Below are positions 24,242 to 36,010 of a stretch of DNA of 64,000 nucleotides, piece by piece; within the stretch, counting starts at the first letter, position 1; each line of letters starts with the position of its first letter. The notes under the pieces are model-generated. The model did not search any database. It was given only the letters and a program-made list of their open reading frames with translations, and was not told the DNA's origin. Position numbers and translations under genes: made by a program. The stretch lies in NCBI GenBank assembly GCA_946807835.1, contig OX327686.1, positions 12,834,001 to 12,898,000 of the forward strand, written 5' to 3'. The DNA comes from Ailanthus altissimus (taxonomy: Eukaryota; Streptophyta; Magnoliopsida; Sapindales; Simaroubaceae).

Positions 24242-26587
24242 TGTTGGGATTTATGCTTACGTGCCATCCCTTTTATGTATAAATATTTATTTTATGTTTA
24301 TACAATTATGATTTAAATATATCACTAATTATTTTATATATAAATATGGTAAGATGCTTGTAACTTTTTAGACATTATATGATCTGAAAGAGTTCAGATC
24401 TGATCTAAAGGAGTTTAGATCAGTACTAAGAGTTAGTAACACTAAAAGATATAAATGCTAAAAGTTAGCACTGATAAGAGTTATCAGGTTATAAGAGTTA
24501 GCAAAATCTAAAGAGTTAGAGCCTTGTTTGAAATGGGACAAAGACCTAAGAATATATTAGTAATGACATAGTTGCAATGAGTTGCAAATGGTGCTAGGAA
24601 ATATTGTTATGCAAATATGTTCTTAAACTTAATGTTCCTGATCTATCTTCACTAATGCAGGTCTGTTAGTGAATACCTTAATATATATAGATCAGTGTAT
24701 GTCTATATCTGGATAGTCCAGATGGTTACTTTTAGCAGACCATGAGTTTAGTGGAAACTCATATAGAGATACAAGTATTCAATAAGGACTGAATATTGAA
24801 CAGACTCACAAAGATCTTCAATAGACATCCCATAAAGTCGTCAATGGAGGATCTTTCGAGTTGAGTAGTATTCGTGGTCCTTAGACCTGAGTGCCACAGT
24901 GGACTTGTGAGTGATCCACTATACTTTGGTTCTACACATGTTAGATACCTTTCATGGTCTGACTGCTGGGTGTCGCTGGGTATGGTCCGATGCTTATGGA
25001 GTTCGGTGTGTACAGATATGGGATCCGCAACTCAATTGGGTGAGTAAAATATCTTGAAACTCCAAAATTGTATTTTAGAAAGTCTTATGGCCATATGCAG
25101 ATATATCCGAGAATTAATTTTATCCTCGGGAAAATAATATGTGTTTACGGATATTATTTATTGAAATACAAATCTAGAGATAAGTTTATGGTTGAGCACA
25201 TGGAGACTTGACGATGTTGATCTATATCTCCGCTCTTCTAGGATATTTATGATGGCAAGATTATACGAATATGTTATAACCTCAACTTGTATGGTCTAAT
25301 GCGCCGTTTTGTAATATCCGTAACGTGCGTGTGGGACATTGTTCACGGACATGTGAAATAGTTTTATGTGACAAATCGGACAGGGACCTAGAGAGTCTCA
25401 CAATATGAAGTGTACTCGTTGTGCACTGAGGCAGCGAATTAGATTGAACAATTGATCCAACAATTTTCAGCAAAGTGAAAAATATTTCAAAGTTACTTTT
25501 ATTATTCACTTATCAATAATTGAATGTAAAATACATTATTGGTTTACAAGAGTTGTTAACCAATAAGAAATTGACAAGTGACATAATCTTGCTCCATAAA
25601 TAAGTTACCATGTATTTACCTATTTACCTTGCTTGGTAAATACATATATGGTAAATGTAAATATTCAAAAATAGTTTTGAATTATTAATATTTTATATAT
25701 TAATCAAATTATTATTATTAATTGGAATAAGTGGCAAATACCATTTAGTAATGGAGTAAGCACTTGTTATTAATAATAAGCACTGTTGGCCACTTAGAAT
25801 TTGTTTAATGGTGCATTTGTGAAGTGGTGTGACCACTCAACATTGATTAATAGCCATTTGTGCACTAACAATTAATTCATATGGATGAATTTATTTGTTG
25901 AGTGAAAAATATGATTGATTAATGTTTGTAATGGCAAACATGGCTAAGTGGTGGTGGAGCACTAAGAGAAGTAATGATTTTGTACATTAAACTAAAATTG
26001 AAAGAGTTCAATTTTGGAGAAGAAGAATGCAAGATTCGGCAAGTGTGAAGAGAAAGAATTGAGAGCATTTTTCCTAAGTGTTTTCAAAGGTTGAAAGAGT
26101 TGGCTAAGGTTAACATTTGTTCATGACAAAGGGTTGTAAGGAACAATATACAATACACTTAATTCTTTTCATCTATTGCTAGTAACAATTAATAAGGACA
26201 AATTATTTTAAGTGTTAAAACAATCATTTGCTGAAAATTCAAGGCTGCCATTCTAGCTTCACAATCCCACCGGATTTAGTTGTGAACTAGAATTGTGCAA
26301 GGGAACACTTCAATGTGAGCTCAACAAATTAAAGATTGAAGATCTTGAAGAATTGTAAAGCTACCTTCAAAACCGGGTAGGTTATTTATTTACAATTCAT
26401 TATATATCATGCATGTAAATATATATATATATGAGATATATATATATATATATATGCTTGAATGATCATACATGTGATTATATGCTTAAGTTTGTTACAT
26501 AGTGTATAACATGTATGAATACTTCCGTTGCGTATTTAATTTTTAAAATTATATGTATCTATACACATCACACACCATATCACAACA
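24242..26587 (+). mobile_element. solo LTR of a long-LTR copia family
   Basis: A 2346-bp LTR starting TGTTGGGATTTATGCTTACG and ending CACAACA, with a perfect duplication ATTTG at 24237-24241 and 26588-26592. It lies inside the gag of a minus-strand Athila-like element. It matches the two LTRs of copia-1 (31679-33843 and 39112-41299) throughout by eye. The U3 part contains two back-to-back perfect hairpins (24381-24400 and 24401-24422) and five AAGAGTTAG-like words (24426-24519). An (AT)n tract is at 26416-26456. A single LTR with intact target duplication is the usual product of LTR-LTR recombination. The small frames inside it are not genes. Confidence 0.9.
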
Positions 26588-26592
26588 ATTTG

Positions 26593-27470
26593 TTGTCGAT
26601 TAAAATTGGCCTCATAGTTTGCCAATTCCATACACCATTCATTCATGTGGTTATTCCTACAAAAATCACAAGTAATTTGTTGGGTTTTAACAATGTTCAA
26701 TGCATAAATCTTCTTAGATAACTTATTGATTTGCACTACCAATGTATTGAACGTGTCAATCTCATTTACATCAGCGATTCTCTTGGGTGTAACTCTTTCT
26801 GCTAGCCATTGGTAATTGTTTGATGCTATCTCCTCTAATAGATCACAAGCCTTGTTTGTAGACTTATTCATTAATGCTTCTTCAGTAGCAACATCTACAA
26901 TAGTCCTCAAATGACTTACTAGTCCATTATAGATTATTTGGAATAATAACCATTTAGGGACTCCATGATGACGACACTTCGTCAACATGTCCTTAAAGCG
27001 CTCATATACCTCATATAACGATTCACTATCTATCTGAATAAATGAGGTGATGTCATTCTACATCTTTGCTATCTTTGCTGGTGAGAAGAACTTTGCTAGA
27101 AACTTCAACGCTAAATCATCTCGCGTCAATATAGATTCTGACAACAATAATATAAACCAACTCATGGCTTTGTCCCTTAAGGAGAAAGAGAACAATCTAA
27201 CTTTAATGGCATCGTTTGAGACTCAGTTGTATTTGAAAGTATTACAAATCTCTAAAAAAATCTCGATGTGTAGGTTAGGATCATTATTGGAAGCTCCACT
27301 AAATTGTACAAATTCTTTCAGCATCCGAATCATACTCGGCTTGATCTTAAAATTATTAGCGTTGATAGTTGGTCGCTTAGTACTAGACTGAACACCATCT
27401 ATAGTAGGGACTGCATACTCTTTCAGCGCTCTCTGTGGTATCATAGGCTTAAACACTGGATTATTGATGT
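26593..27470 (-). pseudogene. gag: Athila-like gag, N-terminal and middle part, minus strand
   Basis: Minus-strand readable parts are 27456-27223 (NANNFKIKPSMIRMLKEFVQFSG) and 26988-26593 (KCRHHGVPKWLLFQIIYNGL, then LRTIVDVATEEALMNKST). It ends with a zinc knuckle CDFCRNNHMNEWC (C-X2-C-X3-H-X4-C), which in Gag binds RNA. Order and motifs match the plus-strand gag at 52978-54250. A frame break separates the two parts around 27000-27200. The reading frame leaves gag at the solo copia LTR border (26592) and its continuation is at 24236-23940. Confidence 0.8.
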
Positions 27471-27700
27471 GATCATTGTTCTACTTTATGTTTAATTATC
27501 GTTGGTGTTTACGTCAAAGTCTAAGCAATGTTCTTTCGATCTTAGGATTAAAAGAAGTCAACACTTTTCACCATTTGCGTGAACTATTAAAGCAAAATAA
27601 AAACAAAATCAAAGTAAAATGAAGAAAATAAAATAAAATAAAATCTGAAGTAAAAGCAGTATTTTGGTATTAGCATTGATCTAAGAATAGAAAAATTAGT
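27471..27700 (-). other. leader of the minus-strand Athila-like element
   Basis: Non-coding sequence between the PBS (27717-27701) and the gag start. It is rich in TTTTATTTTATTTTATTTTC on the minus strand. Its position is equivalent to 52834-52977 in the plus-strand element. Confidence 0.55.
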
Positions 27701-27717
27701 CCTCGGCAATGGCGCTA
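27701..27717 (-). promoter_or_regulatory. primer binding site, tRNA-Asp type (Athila/Tat)
   Basis: The minus strand reads TAGCGCCATTGCCGAGG. It closely matches TGGCGCCGTTGCCGGGG, the complement of the 3' end of plant tRNA-Asp used by Athila elements. It sits seven bases from the end of the LTR at 27724 and fixes the orientation of the element. Confidence 0.82.
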
Positions 27718-27723
27718 AAATCT

Positions 27724-29106
27724 TGATGTATGCAATTATAGCTAAGTGTAAGTGCACGCTATCGTATCAAGTAATATAGGATTTAAAATCCAACTTATTG
27801 TTTCCATAAAGACTATTAATTTACTTCTTACAATCAATTACTAAAATTAATTCTACCTTACTTTTATCCAGAAGAATCTAAAGATGAATTAAATCTAATT
27901 AAACTAAGATAATCAAATTAAACCTAAGATTAATCAAACGTAAGCAAATTGTTGAATTCACCAATTAAGAACAATCTAGGGTTTTGACTTATTTCTTAAT
28001 ATTTTATTAGACTCATTACTCTCTTAGTCAATCACTTAATACGAATTGATTAGATAGACTTTAATCTCATCACAAGCCTCTGTTGATGGTCGAGTAACTA
28101 TATTATGCACTTTAACAACTACCTATATGTCTATGGTAATCAGAATAGACTGTAATTTATTAAGACTAGGTTTATATCATACCATAAATTCCATTTAGGT
28201 ATACGTTTATCCTACATGGAACTTATAGTTATTGCCCTATTATCATGCATCAAACTATCTTAAGCTTAACACATGAATCCTTCCGTCGAGTTCATCATGG
28301 TTCCTTAATCATTCAAGATAATGATCAAGTATCATGAAAGCATTAAGTTCAAGATAGAATGAATCAATTGTATATATTAAATTCATAAACTAAGAATTAA
28401 CAAAATTCAACTACATACTAGGTTCAAAAGTCTAACCTTAGATCAAAGAAGTTTAACTCATCACTAACCCAAGAATATCATAGCAATAAATCAAAGACAT
28501 TGTAATCAAGAACATGTTGATAAGAACAAAGAAGAAAAACTAATCAAAAAGACGCCTTGAGTTGCTTATTTCTCTATCTTAACTTGAAACTTGAATTTTA
28601 AAATTTAATATTGAATTCTTGGCTTTGATCTCTTAATTTGTGTTGTGAATTATTTTCCTAAGTTTTACATTTGATAAAGTCTGTGTTTTGGTTCAAACAA
28701 GAGTGCTTTTATATATTTTAGAAACCCTAGGGTCGAAAGGCTTCAAATCCAAGTCAAAATCAGACTTAAAATATGAAAGTTTTCTTGTTGCATGAGCATT
28801 GCGGTGCTAGGGGCTAAGCGTCGTAGCTCTCAAACCTAAAAAATGACAACTTGCGGAGACTTCCTTGGCGTGGTGGCACGTAGCACATACTGTGGCATGA
28901 TTACTACAGTAAATTATTATTCGTAGTTTCATGTAGTAATTTGATATTTTTTCCTTGCAGTTGTTAGAATTTCATTTCTATTTGCTCCATTAACTCTAAA
29001 CTTATAAAATAACGATAAAGAGCATAGAAACCTAAATAATCTTAATTTTAATGAAGAAATATTGACTTTAGAATATATAAATATTATACTTAATTAACCC
29101 TTATTA
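27724..29106 (-). repeat. 5' LTR of the minus-strand Athila-like element
   Basis: A 1.38-kb LTR that on the minus strand ends TGCATACATCA, next to the PBS. It shares landmarks with 57444-58725 (also minus) and with the plus copies at 30792-31678/41305-41635 and 43934-44784. Examples are the ATGGTATGATATAAACC region near 28180 and the GC-rich CGCCACGCC block near 28870 upstream of the TATA side. The start (right edge, near TAATAAGGG on the minus strand) is approximate because it no longer reads TG. Copia-2 leader sequence follows directly to the right. Confidence 0.72.
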
Positions 29107-30791
29107 TGTTTTACCTTTGTTCTTTTCCATCATGCATCATGTTTAAAGTGTTATATCATACCTTTGTTCTTTTACATTATTCATTATGTTTAAAGTATTA
29201 TACCATAATTGTAATGATATTTGAGCATGAATGATTTGGTTCTTTTATTTATCATTATCAGCAGAATGACAAATCTCTTGATCGCAATATTATGCACTGA
29301 CAAATTAACCGACCAAAACTTTGTGAAATGAAAAAGTATAATGAGCATCGTACTCGTCTATGAGAACTAAAACTTTTTCCTCACTAATTGCTGCCCTCTA
29401 AGGCCTGTTCTTATGATTTACAAGAAGCTAAAAAGCAATATAATCATTTGCTTGATGCTGGTAAACAAGCCTACTGCTACCTATTAACAAGCATGTCTGA
29501 AGTGCTTAGGAGTAAGCACGAGAAGATGAAAACTACAAAAGAGACTTCAGACAACGTTTGGAAAACCTTATAAGAAATCCTGGTATGATGCAGTAAAGTT
29601 GTCATTAATGCTATAATAAAGAATGGAACCTCAATTTGTGAGCATGTACTTAAAATGATTGCTCATTTTAGTGAAGCTAAGATTAATGGGGCAGAGATAG
29701 ATTAGCGTACGTAGGTAGAGATGATCTTGGAAACCCTATCTTCAAGTTTTCTTTCATTTACAAGAAACTATTTTATGAACAAACTTACGTTTAACATGAC
29801 TCAACTACTCAATGAACTTTAAACCTTTGAATCTATTAATATTAGGAAATAAATGGTGTCCAATATTGTTAATAACGAGCCTTCCTCTTCTAATAACAAA
29901 AAGAGAAATAATGGAGAAAGTAGCTCGTCAAAAGGCAAACCTAAAAAGAAGAACAATAGTAAGAAAAACAAGAGAAACAAGGCTAAGACAAAAGAAAATT
30001 ATTTTCACTGGCAAAAGGAAGGCCATTGGAAGAACAATTGCACTCTCTATCTAGAGAGGCTCAAGAAGAAAAAGGTAAATAAGATTTACTTTTACTTGAA
30101 GTTCGTTTAGTGGAAGATAATGAATACCCTTGGGTAGTTGATTTTGAGATCACTGATCATGACTGTTCTTCTTTACAGATAATTGATTCTTCACAGACGT
30201 TGGCAGATAGAGAGTTTACGATGTGAGTGGCACTTAGATTAGCTTATACTAATCTAAATAAGATACAACGATTTGTAAAGGATTGACCCTTAAATAGTTT
30301 AAAGGTCAGTACCTTATTACTTTTCAAATATTGTCTGGAAGGAAAGATAACTAAAAGACCTTTTATTGAAAAAGGAAACAAGGACAAAGAACCTTTAAAA
30401 TTAGTATATTCGAATGTCTGCAATTTGATTAATATACAAGCCAAATAAGGATATGAATATTTGGTCACTTTTATCGATGATTGTTCTCACTATAGCTTTG
30501 TATATCCAATGCATAGAAAATCGAAAACATTTGAAAAGTTTAAAGAATTTTGAGTCAAAGCTGAGAAATAACTCAATAAACCATTAAAAGCACTTCGATC
30601 TTATCGAAGAGGTGAATACTTCGATGGTGAATTTGGAGATCACCAGAAAGAAAATGTGATCATATCCCAACTTACTACTCCTTAACATCTTCATAAAATA
30701 GTGTTGTCGAAAGGAGAAATAGAATGCTACTAGACATGGTGAGATCAACGCTTAGTTTCTCATTGCTACCAATTTATTTTTGGGGATATGT
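29107..30791 (+). pseudogene. copia-2 element, 5' part: leader, gag and integrase N-half (broken)
   Basis: The leader has a 50-bp tandem duplication (TACCTTTGTTCTTTT... at 29112 and 29161). Gag begins near 29260 and shows DKLTDQNFVK and LQEAKKQYNHLLDAGKQAYC. A Lys/Asn-rich segment leads to a zinc knuckle that reads YFHWQKEGHWKNNC (29998-30040), in which both first cysteines are lost. The integrase core has TFIDDCSHYSFVYPMHRKS (about 30460-30530). Similarity stops at 30791, where an Athila-like LTR starts, and resumes at 44785 with YILN. The outer element is thus split by about 14 kb of later insertions. No 5' LTR is visible: the minus-strand LTR at 27724-29106 abuts the leader. Confidence 0.75.
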
Positions 30792-31678
30792 TAATGTAGG
30801 CATATATGCACTAGTACTTTTAGTACCCTAAATTTCATATTTTGCTCTAAATCATGAATATTTAGTTATTTAATTGTATTTTTTTTATATCATAAATAAG
30901 TGCACAAGGGAAAATGTGATGAATAGGAATAAACGAGAGACACATCGAATGTAAAACAAGTGAGATATGCTCAAAACACCCAACCACCAAGATCTAAGCC
31001 TGGCCGCTACGATGCACATAGCTACGCACTATAGCATCCAAAGTAGAAAGGCCAGCGCTGCGGCGCATACTACCCAGTATTGTGGCACCCAATTGGTCAA
31101 GTAAAGATCGTGCATTCTAGGTGTTGGCGTTGCGGCGCCAATGTGACATATGAAAAATCTCCAATTTTTCTCACAATTTGACTTGGATTCGAAGCCCTTC
31201 ACCCCTTGGGTTTCTCACACCTATAAAAACAATCTTTTGAAGGACAAAACATAGACTTTAGAGAGGTAAAAATTTAGAGGAACAATTCATACACAAAATT
31301 GAGAGATCAAAGCTAAGAAATCAAGATTCAAGTTCAAAATTGAAGATTCAAGTCAAGGAAGAGAGAGAACCACCTCAATGCATGTTCTTGATTAGTTTTT
31401 CTTATCTTTCTTTATTATTATATTCTTGTTTTTACTATTCTTCATGGATTAGTTTGATACTCCTGATTTTATAATGAGCTAAATTGTTTTTTTATCTAAG
31501 GTTGGACTAGTGAACCTAATATGTAGTTAGGTTTTATGGATTCTTAGTTATTAAACTAAATACATACAATTGATTTACTCTATCTTGATCTTAATATTTT
31601 TATTATATCTGGCCAATATTATGAATGATTATAGAACCATGATTGACAAAGGAATTCATGTGTTTAGCCAAGGATAAT
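30792..31678 (+). repeat. Athila-like LTR, left part (continues at 41305-41635)
   Basis: Starts TAATGTAGGCATATATGCAC and includes a GC-rich block at 31000-31140 (GGCCAGCGCTGCGGCGCA, GGCGTTGCGGCGCC) and a promoter-like region near 31210-31260 (CCTATAAAAAC). Near 31379 it reads CAATGCATGTTCTTGATTAG. It was interrupted at 31678 by copia-1. Joining the sides across the target duplication restores the order seen at 44260-44300. It lies within the copia-2 integrase; flanks TATGT (30787-30791) and TATAC (44785-44789) may be a diverged duplication. Confidence 0.72.
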
Positions 31679-33843
31679 TGTTGGGATTTGTGTTTACGTG
31701 TCATTCCCTTTGATGTATAAATATTTATTTTTGTATTTATATTATCATCATTTCATTAAAATTGGTAATTGTATTTAATATATGGTAAGATGCTTGTAAC
31801 ATTTTAGACATTATATGATCTCAGGGAGTTTAGATCAGTGCTAAGAATTAGCAACGTTGAAAGTTATAAATGCTAAGAGTTAGCATTAATAAGAGTTAAC
31901 AAGTTATAAGAGTCAGCGAAATCTAAAAAGTTAGAGCCTTGTATGAGATGGGACAAACATCTAAGAATATATTAGTAATGACATATTTGTAAATAGTTAT
32001 AAATGATGCTAGGAAATGTCATTATGTTTTTAAATACTATGTTCTTGATCTATCTTCACTGATACAGCTCTGTCAGTGAATACCTTATTATATATAGATC
32101 AGTGTATGTCTATATTTAGATAATCCAGATGGTTAGTCTTAGAAGACATGAGTTTAGTAGAAACTCGTATAGAGATACAGGTATTCAGTAAGGACTGGGT
32201 ACTGAATAGACTTATGAAGACTTCCAATAGACATCCCATAAAGTCGTCAATGGAGGTTCTTTTTGAGTTGAGTAATATTCGTGATACTTTGACCTGAGCA
32301 CCACGATTGGCTTGTGAGTGATTCACCATACTTTGGTTCTACACATGTCAAAAATCTTTCATGGTCTGATCGCTGGGTGTCATTGGGTATAGTACAATGT
32401 TTATGGAGTTTGGTGGGTGTAGATATAGGATCCATCGGTTCATTTAGGTGAGTAATATATCCTGATACTCTAAGATTGTGTTTCAGAAAGTCTTATGGCC
32501 ATAAACAATAATACCCAAGAAAAGAGTTTTATCCTAGAGATAAATAATATTATAAAAGTGCTTGTGGATATTATTATTGAAATACGAATCTGGAGAGAAG
32601 TTTATGATCAACCATATAAAGGCTTGATGGTGTTAATCTATGTCTTTGCTCTACTAGGATATTTATGATGGAAGGATTATACAAATATGTTATAATCTCA
32701 ACTTGTATGGTCTAACGCATCACTTTGTAATATTCGTAACATGTGTGAGGGACATTATTCATGAATATATGAAGAAGTTTCATATGACAAACTGGACATG
32801 GACTTAGAGAGTCTCACAATATGAAGTGTACCCGTTGTTCACTAGGGCAACATATTGGATTGAATAGTTCAATCTAAGAAATTCTAAGAAACTCAAAATT
32901 TGCTTTAGGTTCCCTTGGGGTGTGTACTTTTCAAGACTTAAATGTTAAGTGCATTACATAATTAGTTAACAATAGTTGTTAACCAATAGGATATTGACAA
33001 GTAGCACAATTTGGTTTATGAATTATTTTTACCTTGACTTTACCATTTAACCTTGCTAGTAAAAATAAGTGAGGTAAAAGTAATTATTCAAATTATTTTA
33101 AATAATTAATTAATTATTAGATGGGGTATGTGTATTCATGACATGGGCCATGTATACATGATGTGTAATTAAATTATGTTTGCCTTTAACAAAACATATT
33201 AGTAATAATATATAATGGTAGGGCAATAATTTTGTATTGTAATGCAAATTGCACAAATAATATCACATACTATGACAAAAGGTAGTGGATCAATATGGTG
33301 AGTATCATTAATATTTTCACTTAAGTAGGTCTCTTGGTAAGTCATGTATTACATTATGTGTTGGGAAGAGAATTGAATTCATTCATTGAATTTGTGAAAG
33401 CAAGATACATAGGTGAGAGTTGAGAGAGAATTGGCTTAGTGTTTTTGGCAAGTGTTCTAAACAAAGAGTTGTAAAAAACAAAACTAAAAACACAAAGTAT
33501 TCATATCATTTTTCACTCTAAACATAAACACTTGTTGCTGGAACAATTTTATGACTACTATTCTAGATTTACAATCCCACAAATTTTGTTGTGAATTGGA
33601 ATTGTGCTATTTAGCACACTTCAAGGTGCGTTCAAGACTTAGAAATTTGAATTCTTGAAGAATTAAAAGCTACCTTCAATTCAGGTAAGTTTTACTTATT
33701 TGTTATCTAATTTAATTTACATATGAACATATATGAGATATATGCATGTTAGATTGAGTATATTTTGTATGTGATACTTTTGCTACGTGTAATAAAATTT
33801 TAAAATTACATGTATACACAATTAATCACACACTCCTTTAACA
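31679..33843 (+). repeat. 5' LTR of copia-1
   Basis: Starts TGTTGGGATTTGTGTTTACG and ends CTCCTTTAACA, two bases before the PBS. The U3 part holds a hairpin TGATCTCAGGGAG...TTTAGATCA and a cluster of AAGAGTTAG-like words (about 31841-31935). These correspond to the pair of hairpins and word cluster of the solo LTR at 24381-24519. Near 33390 a GA-rich segment leads into the R/U5 region. Confidence 0.85.
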
Positions 33844-33845
33844 AA

Positions 33846-33857
33846 TGGTATCAAATC
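33846..33857 (+). promoter_or_regulatory. primer binding site of copia-1, tRNA-Met type
   Basis: TGGTATCAAATC keeps the first eight bases of the tRNA-Met PBS (TGGTATCAGAGC). It lies two bases from the LTR end, which is the usual place. Confidence 0.75.
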
Positions 33858-34018
33858 ATGTTAAATTAATTGTGTGATTTATAATCATGTTTAAATTTGA
33901 GCATGATGATGTTTTAAATTTAATCATGGTAATGTTTAAAATTAGGACATATTGATGTTTGTAATTTTAACCATGGTTATGTTTAATTTTTTCTTTTAAC
34001 ATGTTAATGTTTAAGTAA

Positions 34019-34330
34019 TTGAACATGCTAATATTTAATTTTTGATATAATGATGTTTATAAGTTAAATATGTTATTGTTGAATATTATGACATGTGATG
34101 TTATATATATTTAAACAACTTGCTAATGTTTAATTTTGAATATGGTGATGTTTATAAGTTAAATATGTTGTTGAATATTTTGACATGTGATGTTATATAT
34201 ATTTAAACAACTTGTTAATATTTAACTTTTGAAAGAGTGACGTTTATAAGTTAAATATGTTGTTGTTGAATATTTTAACATGTGATGTTATATATATTTG
34301 AACAAATTGCTAAGGTTTGATTTTGAACAT
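34019..34330 (+). repeat. tandem repeat in the copia-1 leader, ~95-bp unit, about 3.2 copies
   Basis: Units begin near 34019, 34117 and 34209, with a partial one from 34304. Each contains GTTTATAAGTTAAATATGTT and ends GTGATGTTATATATATTT. The sequence upstream from 33890 looks like an older version, with repeated ATGTTTAA and ATGATGTTT words. The repeats are non-coding and AT-rich. Confidence 0.8.
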
Positions 34331-34639
34331 GGTGTTATTTAAAATAAAAAATGTTGTAAGCTACCTTTATATTTTAACTTATTTTATTGTAGTATTATGC
34401 TTTTATAATTGTCATAACATGATATGATCATTTATTTATGTTGATAACCACAATAAGAGCCTCATTGGTGGAGGTTAGTTGTATTTGCGTAAAATAAAAA
34501 TTAATAATTAAATGAATGATCTAAAATTATCATCCTCATGGGGTGGGGATATGTTTATAAAATCTCTCTTAATCAGATTGAATAATATTTTGTTATTATA
34601 AAATATTATAATATGATCTGCCTTATTAATAAGGTGTTA

Positions 34640-34960
34640 AACATGTCACTTCAATTTTTCTCAAGATCGCTAAAGTGTGAGGGATTGATCGGTGTAACTT
34701 AGGCTATGCCGATTAAACATGAGATGAGGTAAATATATACGAAAATATTACCTTAGATTGCTAAAGTGTGCGAGAAATATCAGTAACATATATTTGATAA
34801 GTGATAAGTTAATATGGAATACACTTATCCTAGAATGCTAAAGTGTGCGGATAAGGTGTATTTAGGATTAGTGATAAGAGTTGTATAAGATGCAATTGAT
34901 AAGAGTTGTCTACCTTTTGAGTTTATAAAGGCCAAGATCGCTAAAGTGTGCGGTTGGAGT
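34640..34960 (+). repeat. leader hairpin array, four copies of a 20-nt motif (copy B)
   Basis: CAAGATCGCTAAAGTGTGCG or a close variant occurs at about 34662-34681, 34753-34772, 34830-34849 and 34933-34952. As in copy A at 17180-17530, flanking arms can pair. The best case is copy 3, where AATACACTTATCC (34818-34830) faces GGATAAGGTGTATT (34849-34862). Centre-to-centre distances (about 91, 77 and 103) agree with copy A (91, 78 and 104). Confidence 0.75.
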
Positions 34961-35169
34961 AAAATGTTAATGGGGTCCACTTCTCATTGTATAATTTAAA
35001 AAATTTTAACTATCGTTTTCTCATTTAAGAAATTAAAGGGATTATGTAAAACAGTGGAAGGATAATTTTTAAATTTAAATTGTATAACTGTTATACCCAT
35101 GATCTAAAGCGTTATATATTAGCAATTAAAATGTTCCATTAACATTTTTTCTTATAAATATCAAAATGC

Positions 35170-36010
35170 TTTAAACTACCCACTAGTTCGTATCCTTGAT
35201 GCACCCCAACTCAAAGGTGCAGAAAATTATGCTAGCTGACTTATGAATCTTAGAATAGTTCTGCATTTTGAAAGGCTTGAGTATATAATTGATCAGCGTC
35301 TGCCCCGAGCTATTATTGATAATATTTCTTCAGAAAAAAAGAAAACATATCGGAAATGGTTGGATGACGATTTAAAAGTCAAATCGTACATCCTCAGCTC
35401 AATGTCTATAGAGTTACAAAGAGAGTATGTCTATATGGATAGTGCTAGCATCATAATTTTTCACCTAAAGAAGTTATTTGACGACTGACCTCAAGTGGAA
35501 ATACACAGGGTTGCCAATTCTCTCCTTCAAGGTAAACTACCCGAAGGCAGTTCAGTGAGTCCTTATGTCCTCAAGATTATATCTCATATTGAGAGGTTGG
35601 AAATCATGGATATCTAACTGAGCAATACATTGGGGGAATAGTTTGATTCTTTAATCACTTTTAAGGATATTTGTGTAGTTCATCATGAACTTCAACATGC
35701 AAAGATTGACCCCTACTTATACTAATCTGCATAGCATGCTAAAAATAGCGCAAGACGACATGAACAAATGGGGTACGACCCTCTATGTTTAGGGTGCTTC
35801 ATCTTTTGCCCCTGAAGACTTCTAAGAAGTTCAAATGAAGGAATAAAAAGAAAGTAAAGCATGCACCTAAAATGGGTCCTCAAAAGCAATACATATCCAA
35901 GCCCTAACATAAGAACAAAGTAAAAGAAAAATGTTTCCATTGCAACGAGGATGGGCATTAGAAACGTAACTGCCTAAAATACCTTACCACGATTAAGAAG
36001 ACCCCATCAG
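35170..36010 (+). pseudogene. gag: copia-1 gag (broken)
   Basis: Gag forms the particle of the retrotransposon. The best open part (35243-35488) reads MNLRIVLHFERLEYIIDQ, then KKTYRKWLDDDLKVKSYIL and IIIFHLKKLFD, matching the UBN2/gag region of plant copia polyproteins. A second part, LLQGKLPEGSSVSPYVLKII, is at 35520-35585. A CCHC zinc knuckle CFHCNEDGH, then KRNC, is at 35933-35975 with a stop inside. A stop (TGA at 35486) and frame changes separate these parts. Confidence 0.8.

Noticed and set aside
26515..26721. Plus-strand frame across 26587
   Set aside because: It spans the end of the solo copia LTR and runs antisense to Athila-like gag, so it is a shadow of two unrelated sequences.
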